In this document: one piece after another, positions 9,314 to 18,022 of the stretch | Layout: every line of letters starts with the position of its first letter | Position numbering within the stretch: position 1 is the stretch's first letter | Origin: Pleomorphomonas sp. JP5 | GTDB taxonomy: Bacteria; Pseudomonadota; Alphaproteobacteria; Rhizobiales; Pleomorphomonadaceae | Direction: 5' to 3' | DNA length: 64,000 bases | NCBI RefSeq assembly: GCF_023721815.1 | Contig: NZ_JAMDLI010000003.1 | Coordinates: forward strand, 83,069 to 147,068 | The notes under the pieces: model-generated | Databases searched by the model: none | What the model was told of the DNA's origin: nothing | The model's input: the letters and a program-made list of their open reading frames with translations, nothing else | Translations under genes and position numbers: made by a program

Positions 9314-10243
9314 TCAACCCTCCACCCGCTTGCGGGACGCGAAAAACTGGGCCAACGCGGCGACGGCCATGATCAGGAACAGCACTTCCGAGGCGGCGGC
9401 GGCATAACCGAGATTCCAGGAGCGGAAGCCCTGCTCGTAGATGAACAGAACGATCGGACGCGAGGCGTTGTTGGGGCCGCCCTGGGTGAGCAGCTGGGCC
9501 TGGCCGAACAGCTGGAACTGGGCGACGATCTCGTAGATGACCACGACCAGCATCGTGCGCCGGATCGAGGGCAGGGTGATCGACCAGAACGAGCGCCAGC
9601 GGCTGGCGTTGTCGAGGGCTGCGGCCTCGTAGAGTTCGCCGGGGATCTGCTGCAACGCGGCCAGGAACAGCATCATCGGCAGGCCGATGATCCACCAGAT
9701 GGTTGTGACGGCGATGGCCGGCAGGGCCAGCGACGCCGTGGTGATGAAGGCGATCGGCTCGAGGCCGAACAACCTCATGACGCTGGCGATGGCGCCATTG
9801 CCGGGCATGTACATCATCTTCCAGATGATGGTGACGATGGTGACCGACAGCACCGAGGTGCCGAAGAAGATGGCGCGCAGGCTTGCCGAGGTGCGGTCGC
9901 TCCGGTTGAGGGCGAGCGCCAGAAGAAGGCCGATCGCCACGAACACCGGTACCGTCATCAGCACGAAAAAGATGGTGTTCCAGATCGTGCCGATGAAGAT
10001 CTTGTCGTTGAACAGACGATAGTAGTTGGCCAGTCCGGTGAACTTCGACGTGTCGTCGAACATGTCGGACTCGAGCATCGACATCCAGATGCCCTTGAAC
10101 AGCGGGTAGACCAGCAGCGCGAGGTAGAACACCATGTAGGGTGCTATGAACAGCGCGTTGGTCCAGCGCGGCCCGATCGAGGCGCCCGTCGGGCGCTTGA
10201 CCGCCGCGACCGCCTTGCCGGGCGATAGCGTGACGTCCGTCAT
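9314..10243 (-). CDS. Sugar ABC transporter permease (CUT1 MalF/AraP type)
   Basis: Inner-membrane permease of about 309 aa, partner of the MalG-type subunit. The EAA motif appears as EAAALDNASRWRSFWSITLP. I prefer the ATG at 10243 because GGAGGATGAG sits just before it. A GTG at 10258 would add five residues and overlap the stop of the ATPase gene in a GTGA arrangement. Either way the gene is tightly coupled to the upstream ATPase gene. Confidence 0.93.
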   Translation of the reverse strand: MTDVTLSPGKAVAAVKRPTGASIGPRWTNALFIAPYMVFYLALLVYPLFKGIWMSMLESDMFDDTSKFTGLANYYRLFNDKIFIGTIWNTIFFVLMTVPVFVAIGLLLALALNRSDRTSASLRAIFFGTSVLSVTIVTIIWKMMYMPGNGAIASVMRLFGLEPIAFITTASLALPAIAVTTIWWIIGLPMMLFLAALQQIPGELYEAAALDNASRWRSFWSITLPSIRRTMLVVVIYEIVAQFQLFGQAQLLTQGGPNNASRPIVLFIYEQGFRSWNLGYAAAASEVLFLIMAVAALAQFFASRKRVEG

Positions 10244-10254
10244 CTCATCCTCCG

Positions 10255-11343
10255 TCACTGGCGCGCGTGGTAGGCAAGGCCCGCGTCGTCGAAGAGATGC
10301 GCGGTGGCGCCCTCGACGGCGAGGGGGACGGTGTCGCCGGGCTGAACCTGGCTGACGCCCGTGTCCTCGGCGACCAGCGTGCTGCCGTCCTTCAGGCGGA
10401 TGTGAAGGTGGGTGCGATCGCCGAGGCGCTCGACCACTTCCACCTTGCCGGGAATGGCGCCGTCCGGCCGGACGTGGATCGCTTCGGCGCGGACGCCGAC
10501 ACGCAGTTCGCCGCCGGCCGACAGGAGATCGACGGGAACGTCGGTATCGATGATCGAGCCGTCGCCGAGCACGGCGGTGGCGAGGCCGGTACGATCGCGA
10601 ACCGTGACGGGCAGGAAGTTCATGGCGGGCGAGCCGACGAAGCGGGCGACGAACTCGGTGGCCGGGCGACCGTAGATCTCCATCGGCGTGCCGACCTGCT
10701 CGACCTTGCGGGCGTTCATCACCACGATGCGGCTCGCCAGCGTCATGGCCTCGACCTGATCGTGGGTGACGAAGATGGTGGTGGCGCGTGTCTGCTGATG
10801 CAGGCGGGCCAGCTCGACGCGGGTGCGGACGCGCAATGCGGCGTCGAGGTTGGAAAGCGGTTCGTCGAAGAGATAGGCCTTCGGATCCTTGACGAGGGCA
10901 CGGCCGATGGCGACGCGCTGACGCTGGCCGCCACTGAGCTGCCCCGGCTTGCGCTGGAGGAGATGGCCGATCTCGAGAATGCGGGCGGCTTCCTCGATGC
11001 GACGGGCGATCTCGTCATGCGGCGTGCCGATGTTCTTGAGACCAAATGCCAAGTTATCGAACACGGTCATGTGTGGGTAAAGTGCGTAGTGCTGGAACAC
11101 CATGGCGACGCCGCGCGCGCCGGGGGGGAGGTGATCCACCCTTTCCCCGCCGATGCGAATCTCGCCGCCATTGACCGTCTCCAGTCCGGCGATCATGCGA
11201 AGAAGCGTCGATTTGCCGCAGCCCGACGGTCCGAGGAAGGCGATGAACTCGCCGGAGTGGATGGTCAGCGACAGCTCCGAGATGACCTCGACGGAGCCGA
11301 ACCGCTTGGACACCGAATCCAGTTCGATGCTGCTCACCTGCAT
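10255..11343 (-). CDS. Sugar ABC transporter ATP-binding protein (UgpC/MsmK type)
   Basis: ATPase subunit of 362 aa for the CUT1 importer. Walker A is GPSGCGKST near residue 40, the signature is LSGGQRQRV, Walker B is YLFDEPLSNLD, and the switch histidine is in FVTHDQ. The C-terminal third is a TOBE/regulatory domain as in UgpC and MalK. The start at 11343 is set by GGAGGAG directly upstream; an upstream extension of the frame to 11490 would run through the promoter and is rejected. It is the first gene of the five-gene operon. Confidence 0.95.
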   Translation of the reverse strand: MQVSSIELDSVSKRFGSVEVISELSLTIHSGEFIAFLGPSGCGKSTLLRMIAGLETVNGGEIRIGGERVDHLPPGARGVAMVFQHYALYPHMTVFDNLAFGLKNIGTPHDEIARRIEEAARILEIGHLLQRKPGQLSGGQRQRVAIGRALVKDPKAYLFDEPLSNLDAALRVRTRVELARLHQQTRATTIFVTHDQVEAMTLASRIVVMNARKVEQVGTPMEIYGRPATEFVARFVGSPAMNFLPVTVRDRTGLATAVLGDGSIIDTDVPVDLLSAGGELRVGVRAEAIHVRPDGAIPGKVEVVERLGDRTHLHIRLKDGSTLVAEDTGVSQVQPGDTVPLAVEGATAHLFDDAGLAYHARQ

Positions 11344-11368
11344 TCTCCTCCACAAAACCAGTTTTCTT

Positions 11369-11387
11369 CTTATGGTATGATGATAAG
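11369..11387. promoter_or_regulatory. Putative operator of the GntR/FadR-type regulator
   Basis: Imperfect palindrome with arms CTTAT and ATAAG around a GGTATGATG core. GGTAT-containing palindromes are typical of FadR-subfamily GntR operators controlling sugar genes. It lies immediately downstream of the -10 box of the importer operon, where a bound repressor would cover the start site. The assignment to the divergent regulator is inference. Confidence 0.55.
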
Positions 11388-11415
11388 ATTGTACGGCGAG
11401 AAGGGGCCTTGTCAA
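11388..11415 (-). promoter_or_regulatory. Promoter of the importer/GH51 operon
   Basis: On the minus strand TTGACA (11415-11410) and TACAAT (11393-11388) are separated by 16 bp. This near-consensus housekeeping promoter lies 45 bp upstream of the ATPase start codon. Confidence 0.75.
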
Positions 11416-11686
11416 TCCTCGCGTTGGACATTTTTGGCGAGAAAAAGGTACAGCTAGAGCGCGCTTCCGGCGGAAGAGCGGGACTCGCACGGTGCCGTTT
11501 TCCGCCGGGGGCCTCGACCGGACACGCTTTCCGAACGGGCGGTCAGCCCGCCGGACGGCCGAGTGTCCGCCCGCCGGGTCTTAGTGCCGGACCGGGCAGA
11601 CGGACGCTCGAATTGGTGTGGCTGAGCAGACGCGCTTCGATCGGGCCGGTTCGGCTCCTTCGGCGGACGCTCCGGGAAAGAGAAGT

Positions 11687-12427
11687 ATGTTCGAGAGAGA
11701 TTCCACCATCGGCACCATGAGTGCCCAGGTCGCGCGAATCATCGGCACGCGGATCGTCTCAGGCGAGTTCGGCCCCGGTGATTCCCTGCCGATCGAAGCC
11801 GAGCTCTGCCAGGAATACGGCGTCAGCCGCTCGACGGTACGCGAGGCGGTGAAGAACCTTGCCGCCAAGCGGTTGATCGAGGTGGCCCCCAAGCTCGGTA
11901 CGCGTGTGCTGCCGTTCGCCGACTGGAACCTGCTGGACCCCGACGTCCTGTCCTGGCGCCTCAGCGCCCAGTTCGACGAGCGGATCATCGAGGATCTCTA
12001 CGAGGTGCGTCAGTGCTTCGAGCCGCGCGCCTGCTATCTCGCCGCCCGATCCGGGACCTCGGACGATCACGACCGCATCTGTCGCCGCTACTCCGACATG
12101 GTGTCGATGCTCGATCAGGCGCCGCTCGCCGCCGGGGCCGAGAGCGAATTCCACCTTGCCATCATCGCGGCGACGCACAACGGCCTGTTCGTTACCATCG
12201 GCGGGGCGGTCAAGACGGCGCTGAAGGCGTCCTTCAGCCTGACGCAGAAGGATGCGAGCGGCACGCCGATCGATCTTGCGCCCTATGAAGAGGTGCTGTC
12301 GGCCATCCTGGCGCGCGATGGCGAACGAGCCGAGGCGGCGATGCGTCGGCTTCTGGAGCTGTCGCGCCTGCGCGTTCTGGCGGCTGTCGCCCATACCCGC
12401 GAGCGCGGCGGCCGCGGCTGGCGCTGA
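11687..12427 (+). CDS. GntR family (FadR subfamily) transcriptional regulator
   Basis: DNA-binding regulator of about 246 aa. The winged helix at the N-terminus contains GDSLPIEAELCQEYGVSRST and the C-terminal two-thirds is a helical FCD ligand-binding domain with the metal-binding-type histidine in EFHLAIIAATHN. I chose ATG 11687 because an AAGAGAAG stretch precedes it; a GTG at 11618 would add 23 residues. It is divergent from the arabinoside importer/GH51 operon, which makes it the likely sugar-responsive repressor. It converges with the osmoprotectant permease gene, 15 bp apart. Confidence 0.9.
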   Translation: MFERDSTIGTMSAQVARIIGTRIVSGEFGPGDSLPIEAELCQEYGVSRSTVREAVKNLAAKRLIEVAPKLGTRVLPFADWNLLDPDVLSWRLSAQFDERIIEDLYEVRQCFEPRACYLAARSGTSDDHDRICRRYSDMVSMLDQAPLAAGAESEFHLAIIAATHNGLFVTIGGAVKTALKASFSLTQKDASGTPIDLAPYEEVLSAILARDGERAEAAMRRLLELSRLRVLAAVAHTRERGGRGWR

Positions 12428-12442
12428 GCTCCGGTTCGCGTC

Positions 12443-13231
12443 TCAGGCCCCGGACTGTTGCCCGTCCGGATCTGCCTGCCGCGTTGCACCGCGCCGCTTC
12501 GCCATCCGGTGCGCCACGGCCTCGAACCCATCGGAAATCAGCACGGCCAACACGCCGGTGATGACGCCGCCCTGGACGATGAAGGCGAGGTTGTTGGACA
12601 GGAGTCCGGCGACGATCACCTCGCCGAGCCCCTTGGCGGCCACGGTCGAGCCGATGGTCGCCGTGGCGAGGCCGATGACGGCGGACAGCCGGATGCCCTC
12701 GATGATCAGTGGCATGGCGAGCGGCAGCTCGACCTTGAGAAGACGCTGCCGGCCGGTCATGCCCATGGCCGAGGCGGTTTCCACCACGGCGGGCGGCAGG
12801 GTCGACAGGCCGACGAGCGTGTTCTCGAAGATCGGCAGCAGGCCGTAGAGGAATAGCGCCATGCGCGTCGGGCCTTCTCCAAAGCCCATGATCGGCACTG
12901 ACAGCGCCAGCACCGCCACCGGCGGGAAGGTCTGGCCGATGTTGACGATGGCGCGCGACAGGGCGAGGAACTCGGCGCCGGCCGGACGGGTGACGAAGAT
13001 GGCGAGTCCTATGGCCACGATGGCGGCGGCGACCGTCGACAGGCCGACGGTGACGAGATGCGACAGCGTCAGGTCGAGCAGCGTACCCTGGTTGTAGATG
13101 GCCGGTGCGCCGTTGTTGGTCAGCGGCGCCAGCAGGCCGGCGAAGCGATCGGGCGCCAGCAGGAAGGCAAGGAGCGCGGCGAAGACCAGAAGCCGAAGGA
13201 TGGTGCCGGTGCGAATCATGTCGCGCTTCAT
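12443..13231 (-). CDS. Osmoprotectant-type ABC transporter permease
   Basis: Inner-membrane permease of 262 aa, OpuCB/OsmW type. It has about six hydrophobic segments and the family motif ETASAMGMTGRQRLLKVELP in the cytoplasmic loop. The start codon overlaps the end of the ATPase gene by 4 bp (ATGA), showing tight coupling. It is the last gene of the four-gene unit SBP-permease-ATPase-permease. Glycine betaine or related compounds are the family ligands; the actual substrate is not shown by sequence. Confidence 0.9.
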   Translation of the reverse strand: MKRDMIRTGTILRLLVFAALLAFLLAPDRFAGLLAPLTNNGAPAIYNQGTLLDLTLSHLVTVGLSTVAAAIVAIGLAIFVTRPAGAEFLALSRAIVNIGQTFPPVAVLALSVPIMGFGEGPTRMALFLYGLLPIFENTLVGLSTLPPAVVETASAMGMTGRQRLLKVELPLAMPLIIEGIRLSAVIGLATATIGSTVAAKGLGEVIVAGLLSNNLAFIVQGGVITGVLAVLISDGFEAVAHRMAKRRGATRQADPDGQQSGA

Positions 13232-14166
13232 TTCGGCCGAGCCGCCCGGCCGGCAATGCCCTGAAGACTGATGCGCCCGACCGGCGCCCCGGCGGCGTCG
13301 ATCACCGGCGCCGCGTCTCGGCCCGACCAGAGCAGCTCGCCGAGGCCCTCGTAGAGGCTGGCGTCGGCGGCGAGCGGCGCCCCTTCGGCGTCGCCGGGTT
13401 CGACCGCCGCACGGACCTTTCCGAGTGTCAGGTAGCGGAACGGGCGGTCGGCGCTGCCGATCAGGTCGTCGACGAAGGCGTCGGCGGGCCGGGCGAGGAT
13501 GTCTGCGGCCGGCGCGTATTGCTTGAGAAGGCCGCCGTCCATGACGGCGATGCGATCGCCGAGATGAACCGCCTCGCCCATGTCGTGGGTCACCAGAAGG
13601 ATGGTGGTGCCAGTGCGACGCTGGATGGCCTTGAGGTCGGTCTGGGCCTTGGAGCGGATGATCGGATCGAGCGCGCCGAAGGGCTCGTCCATCAGGAGAA
13701 GGGCCGGCTTGGCGGCCATGGCCCGGGCGACGCCGACGCGCTGCTGCTGGCCGCCGGAGAGTTCGTGCGGGTAGCGGTTGGCGAACTGGCCGTGATCGAG
13801 CTGGAACAGCTCCATCAGCTCCTCGACGCGGGCATCGACCTTCCTGCGGTCCCAGCCGAGCAGCATCGGTACGGTGGCGATGTTGCGGGCGACGGTCCAG
13901 TGCGGGAACAGGCCGTGATTCTGGATGGCATAGCCAATCGAGCGGCGGAGCTCGTGGGGCGGCATCGTCGATACGTCGCTGCCCTCGAGAAAGACGCGCC
14001 CTTCCGTCGGCTCGACCAGTCGGTTGACCATGCGCAGGAGCGTCGACTTGCCCGAACCGGAGGTGCCGACGATTACGGTGATCGTACCAGCCTCGATCTC
14101 CATGTTGACGTCGTTGACCACGGCCGTGTCGTTGTAGACCTTGGTCAGATGGCTGAGTTCGATCAT
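13228..14166 (-). CDS. Osmoprotectant-type ABC transporter ATP-binding protein
   Basis: ATPase subunit of 312 aa, OpuCA/OsmV type. Walker A is GTSGSGKST near residue 34, the signature is LSGGQQQRVG, and Walker B is LLLMDEPFGALD. After the ATPase core a short tail (residues 240-312) ends in APVGRISLQGI, which looks like part of a CBS-type segment, shorter than the two full CBS domains of OpuCA. The gene overlaps both neighbours by 4 bp. Confidence 0.92.
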   Translation of the reverse strand: MIELSHLTKVYNDTAVVNDVNMEIEAGTITVIVGTSGSGKSTLLRMVNRLVEPTEGRVFLEGSDVSTMPPHELRRSIGYAIQNHGLFPHWTVARNIATVPMLLGWDRRKVDARVEELMELFQLDHGQFANRYPHELSGGQQQRVGVARAMAAKPALLLMDEPFGALDPIIRSKAQTDLKAIQRRTGTTILLVTHDMGEAVHLGDRIAVMDGGLLKQYAPAADILARPADAFVDDLIGSADRPFRYLTLGKVRAAVEPGDAEGAPLAADASLYEGLGELLWSGRDAAPVIDAAGAPVGRISLQGIAGRAARPK

Positions 14167-15347
14167 GCCTTGCCTCTGCCGGAAATCTCGATGACGGCGT
14201 CGAGCACGACGGCGGCGGCGAAAGCCAGGGCCACCGGCGGCAGCGCGCCGAGCAGGATGAGGTCGGTGGCCGTCTGGCCCAGCCCCTGGAACAGGAAGAC
14301 GCCGAATCCGCCGCCGCCGATCAGCGCCGCCACCGTGGCGAGGCCGATGTTCTGGACGAGGGCGATGCGGATGCCGGTGAGGAGCACCGGCAGGGCCAGC
14401 GGCATTTCCACCTGGAAAAGCCGCTGTCGGCCAGTGAGGCCCATGCCGCGCGCTGCGTCGACCACGGCGCGGGACACGCCGTTCAAGCCGACCACGGTGT
14501 TGGCGACCATCGGCAGCAGCGAGTAGAGGAACAGCGCCAGGAAGGCCGGCGCCATGCCGATGCCGCGAATGCCGATGGCGTGGGCGCCGGGAACGTTCAT
14601 GGCGATCCAGCCGAGCGGTGCGATCAGGATGCCGAACAGCGCCATCGACGGAATGGTCTGGACGATGTTGAGCACGTTGATCAGCGGGTCGCGGACGGCG
14701 CGGACCTCGTAGGCGAGAATGCCGAGCGGCAGGCCGATGGCGATGGCGGCGGCGAGCGAGCCGGCCGCGAGAATGACGTGGTTGATGGCCTCGCGCCAGA
14801 ACACGTCGGCGCGGTTGCGATACTCGGCGACGATCGACAGGTGGCTCCAGGCGCCCGAGGCAAACAGGCCGGCGATGAGCGCCGCCGTGACCGCCAGCGC
14901 GACAATCCGCCCGGCAGGGCCGAGTTTCAGCCGCACGCTGGCGTCGGTGACCAGCATGGAAGCGCCGAACAGGGCAACCCAGAAGCCGCTGGCCGGGGCG
15001 ATCCGGGCGTAGGGATTGTCGTCGGGCATCAGATGGGCGCCGGCGGCGCCGGCGGCGAGTGCCAGCGCGGCGAGCGCCAGCGCGCCGAGGGCGAGGCGGA
15101 CCGCCGGTCGGCGACTTGACAGCGCCACTCCGATCGCGGCGGCGAGCACCACCAGGACCGTGGCCGTCACGGTGACCGGCAGCGCCTCGAACAGCCGGAG
15201 TCCTGTTCCTGAGGCGATGCGGGTGGCGCGCAAGGTGGCAAAGGGAAGGGCGAGCGCGCCGATCAGGAAAATGGCGATGACGACGCCAAAACGATCGATC
15301 CGCGACGTTGCGGCGCGTCCGGTTCCGGCGTCTGCGAGCGTCGTCAT
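14163..15347 (-). CDS. Osmoprotectant-type ABC transporter permease, long form
   Basis: Permease of 394 aa, OsmY/YehY type. It is longer than its partner because of an N-terminal block with several extra hydrophobic segments (residues 20-160) before the conserved permease domain. The loop motif is DAARGMGLTGRQRLFQVEMP, near residue 310. The two permeases presumably form a heterodimer. The ATG at 15347 lies 53 bp downstream of the binding-protein stop, so all four genes are likely one transcript. Confidence 0.9.
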   Translation of the reverse strand: MTTLADAGTGRAATSRIDRFGVVIAIFLIGALALPFATLRATRIASGTGLRLFEALPVTVTATVLVVLAAAIGVALSSRRPAVRLALGALALAALALAAGAAGAHLMPDDNPYARIAPASGFWVALFGASMLVTDASVRLKLGPAGRIVALAVTAALIAGLFASGAWSHLSIVAEYRNRADVFWREAINHVILAAGSLAAAIAIGLPLGILAYEVRAVRDPLINVLNIVQTIPSMALFGILIAPLGWIAMNVPGAHAIGIRGIGMAPAFLALFLYSLLPMVANTVVGLNGVSRAVVDAARGMGLTGRQRLFQVEMPLALPVLLTGIRIALVQNIGLATVAALIGGGGFGVFLFQGLGQTATDLILLGALPPVALAFAAAVVLDAVIEISGRGKA

Positions 15348-15400
15348 GAAGAACCTTTGAAAAGGGGCGGAGGAGATCTCCCCTCCGCCGTGACCGGTCG

Positions 15401-16309
15401 TTACTTCAGGAAGCCCTTGGACTTCAGGTAGTCTTCGGCGACCGCCTTGGCCGGCTCGCCACCGACCTGGACGCGGGCGTTGAGCGTTTGCAGCGTCACG
15501 AGGTCGAGACTCTCGAAGACCGGCTTCAGCGTGTCGGCGATGGACGGGTTGGCCTTCAGGACCTCTTCCCGGACGATGGCGGTGGGCTGATAGACCGGCT
15601 GCACCGACTTGTCGTCGTCGAGCACCACGAGCCCGGATGGGGCGATGGCGCCATCGGTGCCGTAGACCATGGCGGCGTTGGCGCCGTTGGTCTGGTCGGC
15701 CGCCGCCTTGATGGTGGCCGCCGTGTCGCCGCCGGAGAGCACGATCAACTGGTCGGGCGTCAGCTTGAAGCCATAGGTGGTCTGGAAGGAAGGCAGTGCC
15801 GAAGCCGAATTGACGAACTCGGCCGAGCCGGCCAGCTTGACCTTGCCGCCCTTGGAGACCCAGGCGCCGAAGTCGCTGAGCGACTTGACGCCCGCCTCGT
15901 CGGCCACGTCCTTGCGCAGGGCGATGGCCCAGGTGTTGTTGGCCGGCGAGGGCGTCAGCCAGACGATCTTGTTGGCGTCATAGTCGAGCTTCTTGGCCTC
16001 TTCATAGGCCTTGGCGGCGTCCTTCCAGAGCGGATCGTCGGCCTTGTTGAAGAAGAAGGCGGCGTTGCCGGTATACTCGGGATAGATGTCGATCTCGCCG
16101 GCGGTGATGGCCTGGCGCACCACCGGCGTGCCGCCGAGCTGGATACGATCCTCGACCTCGATGCCCGAGTTCTGAAGGGCGAGAAGGATGAGATTGCCGA
16201 TGACGCCGCCTTCGGTGTCGATTTTCGAGGACACCACGACCTTGGCGTTGGCGGTGCCGGCAAAAAGCCCGAGGGCAAGCACAGCGGCGGCATATTTCAG
16301 ATGGGGCAT
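15401..16309 (-). CDS. Osmoprotectant-type ABC transporter substrate-binding protein
   Basis: Secreted binding protein of 302 aa (OpuAC/OsmF family). The signal peptide MPHLKYAAAVLALGLFAG ends at TANA. The domain contains DIYPEYTGNAAFFF near residue 75, a hallmark of the OsmF/ProX-like family, and AATIKAAADQTNGANAAM. The start at 16309 has GGAGAA upstream; the frame extends 36 codons further up but without a start signal. First gene of the importer unit. Confidence 0.93.
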   Translation of the reverse strand: MPHLKYAAAVLALGLFAGTANAKVVVSSKIDTEGGVIGNLILLALQNSGIEVEDRIQLGGTPVVRQAITAGEIDIYPEYTGNAAFFFNKADDPLWKDAAKAYEEAKKLDYDANKIVWLTPSPANNTWAIALRKDVADEAGVKSLSDFGAWVSKGGKVKLAGSAEFVNSASALPSFQTTYGFKLTPDQLIVLSGGDTAATIKAAADQTNGANAAMVYGTDGAIAPSGLVVLDDDKSVQPVYQPTAIVREEVLKANPSIADTLKPVFESLDLVTLQTLNARVQVGGEPAKAVAEDYLKSKGFLK

Positions 16310-16617
16310 CACTGTTCTCCTGGCTGGTTGGGTCGGGGGTGTTCTGCTGGGGTGTCGTGTCTCGTCGAGGGGCGCAAAAATAGCAGCCGAACTGCCGAAA
16401 GGTGGCAGTGGTGCCATGTTGGCGGCAAATTACGGGCGGCGGCGGATGTCGCCAGCAGCGCCCGGAGACCAAACGCGGCGCGATGGCCTGCGTTCCATTG
16501 AAACGTTCGGAGGGAGATGGACGGCACCTCCCTCCCTCGGAAGCCGATCACTCGGCCAAGTGTTACCCCTTGAGCGGCGCATGTCCAGCCTGGATGCCCG
16601 CCGGGGTTCGATGAACG
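16310..16617. other. Intergenic region between the osmoprotectant operon and fbp
   Basis: About 308 bp. It must hold the promoter of the importer unit and the 3' end of the fbp transcript, but I could not identify a convincing promoter, terminator or small gene in it. Confidence 0.4.
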
Positions 16618-17643
16618 TCAGGCGGCGGAGGTTTCCTCATGTCCGGTCTCGGCGTAGTAGCGGCCGATGCGCTCGACCTCGTTCTTCGAGCCGAGGATGA
16701 CGCCGGTGCGCTGATGCAGTCGCTCGGGCTCGATGTCGAGGATGCGCTCGTGGCCCGAGATCGCCCGGCCGCCGGCCTGTTCGACGATGAAGGCCATCGG
16801 GTTGGCTTCGTAGAGCAGGCGCAGGTGGCCGCCCCTCGGCGCGTTGTCGCGGTCGACCGGATACATGAACACGCCGCCGCGCATCAGGATGCGATGCACT
16901 TCGGCCACCATGGAGGCGATCCAGCGGGTGTTGAAAGCCTTGCCGCGCGGTCCGTCGGGGCCGGCGACGCACTCGCGCACGTAGCGGTGGATCGGCGCCG
17001 GCCAATGGCGCTCGCGCGAAGCGTTGATGGCGTATTCGCCGGTGTCTTCGGGAATGCGCATGTTGGGATGGGTGAGGACGAAAACGCCGATGTTGTGGTC
17101 GAGGGTGAAGCCGTTGACGCCATGGCCTGACGTCAGCACCATCATGGTGGACGAGCCGTAGATGGTGTAGCCGGCGGCCACCTGCCTGACGCCGGGCTGC
17201 AGATAGACCCGTTCGTCGGAGGGATCCGCGCCTTCGGGCAGCCGCAGGATCGAGAAGATGCTGCCGACCGCCACGTTGACGCCGATGTTGGACGAGCCGT
17301 CGAGCGGATCGAACAGCAGGAGATAGCGACCGTCGGATCCGCGCGAGATCCGGGCATCCTCCAATTCTTCCGAGGCGACGCCGGCCCAGTTGCCGCTCTG
17401 GTCGGTCATGTAGAGAAAGATGTCGTTGGCGAGGACGTCCAGTTCCTTCTGCTCTTCGCCCTGCACGTTGCGCGAGCCGGCGTATCCCATGGTGCCGGCC
17501 ATGGCGCCCCGGTTCACCTCGTTGGAGATCGTCTTGCAGGTGGTGCAGATGTCGGTCATCAGCGCCGTGAAGATGCCGCTGCCACCCAGGCGGCGCTGCT
17601 CCTGCACAAGAAAAAGCGGCAGTGTGATGCGTCGATAGGTCAT
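16618..17643 (-). CDS. fbp: Class I fructose-1,6-bisphosphatase
   Basis: Gluconeogenic and Calvin-cycle phosphatase of 341 aa, normal length for class I. The metal-binding motifs are SEELED (E92/E93) and DPLDGSSNIGVN (D112, D115), and a KAFNTRWIASMVAEVHR segment is present near the C-terminus. The ATG at 17643 has GGAGAAAG just upstream. It stands alone between unrelated genes; no cbb genes are visible, so a gluconeogenic role is more likely than CO2 fixation. Confidence 0.96.
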   Translation of the reverse strand: MTYRRITLPLFLVQEQRRLGGSGIFTALMTDICTTCKTISNEVNRGAMAGTMGYAGSRNVQGEEQKELDVLANDIFLYMTDQSGNWAGVASEELEDARISRGSDGRYLLLFDPLDGSSNIGVNVAVGSIFSILRLPEGADPSDERVYLQPGVRQVAAGYTIYGSSTMMVLTSGHGVNGFTLDHNIGVFVLTHPNMRIPEDTGEYAINASRERHWPAPIHRYVRECVAGPDGPRGKAFNTRWIASMVAEVHRILMRGGVFMYPVDRDNAPRGGHLRLLYEANPMAFIVEQAGGRAISGHERILDIEPERLHQRTGVILGSKNEVERIGRYYAETGHEETSAA

Positions 17644-18022
17644 GCTTTCTCCTGTGGGGAGGTGGGAGGATGTGCGCCGATGCTACTCTGCGAGGCTAAA
17701 GCTCAAAAACGATTTTGGTTTAGTGGTCTTGGCTCTGAATAAGATCGAATCAATGAAACGTATTTTGAACTCAGTTCGGTGAACTTCCTTGGTTTATGCC
17801 CTCGATGATAGTGTCGGCGGGGTACTGTCAAAACTATCCCTTTGGCGATTTTATCGTTAAAGTCAGCTTTGCATGGCACATATACAAAAACTGAGTGGCT
17901 CGACTTTGCTTCTGTCCTTGGTTCTTTGATGGGCAATCTGGGCGGGCAATGGCGCCAGAGCGGGCTTTCAATCGCTTGGCGGCAGGCTATGCTTCGCCGG
18001 TTTTCTCTGCCGGGAGCCTTCC
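17644..18022. other. Intergenic region upstream of fbp, partly AT-rich
   Basis: About 379 bp between two divergent genes. The part 17697-17900 is richer in A and T than the coding DNA around it. A 77-codon minus-strand frame here starts with TTG, has no ribosome-binding site and resembles nothing I recognise, so it is not called. No RNA or repeat is evident. Confidence 0.4.

Noticed and set aside
17703..17936. A 77-codon frame in the AT-rich spacer near fbp.
   Set aside because: Starts with TTG, no ribosome-binding site, no recognisable family; composition is that of a spacer.
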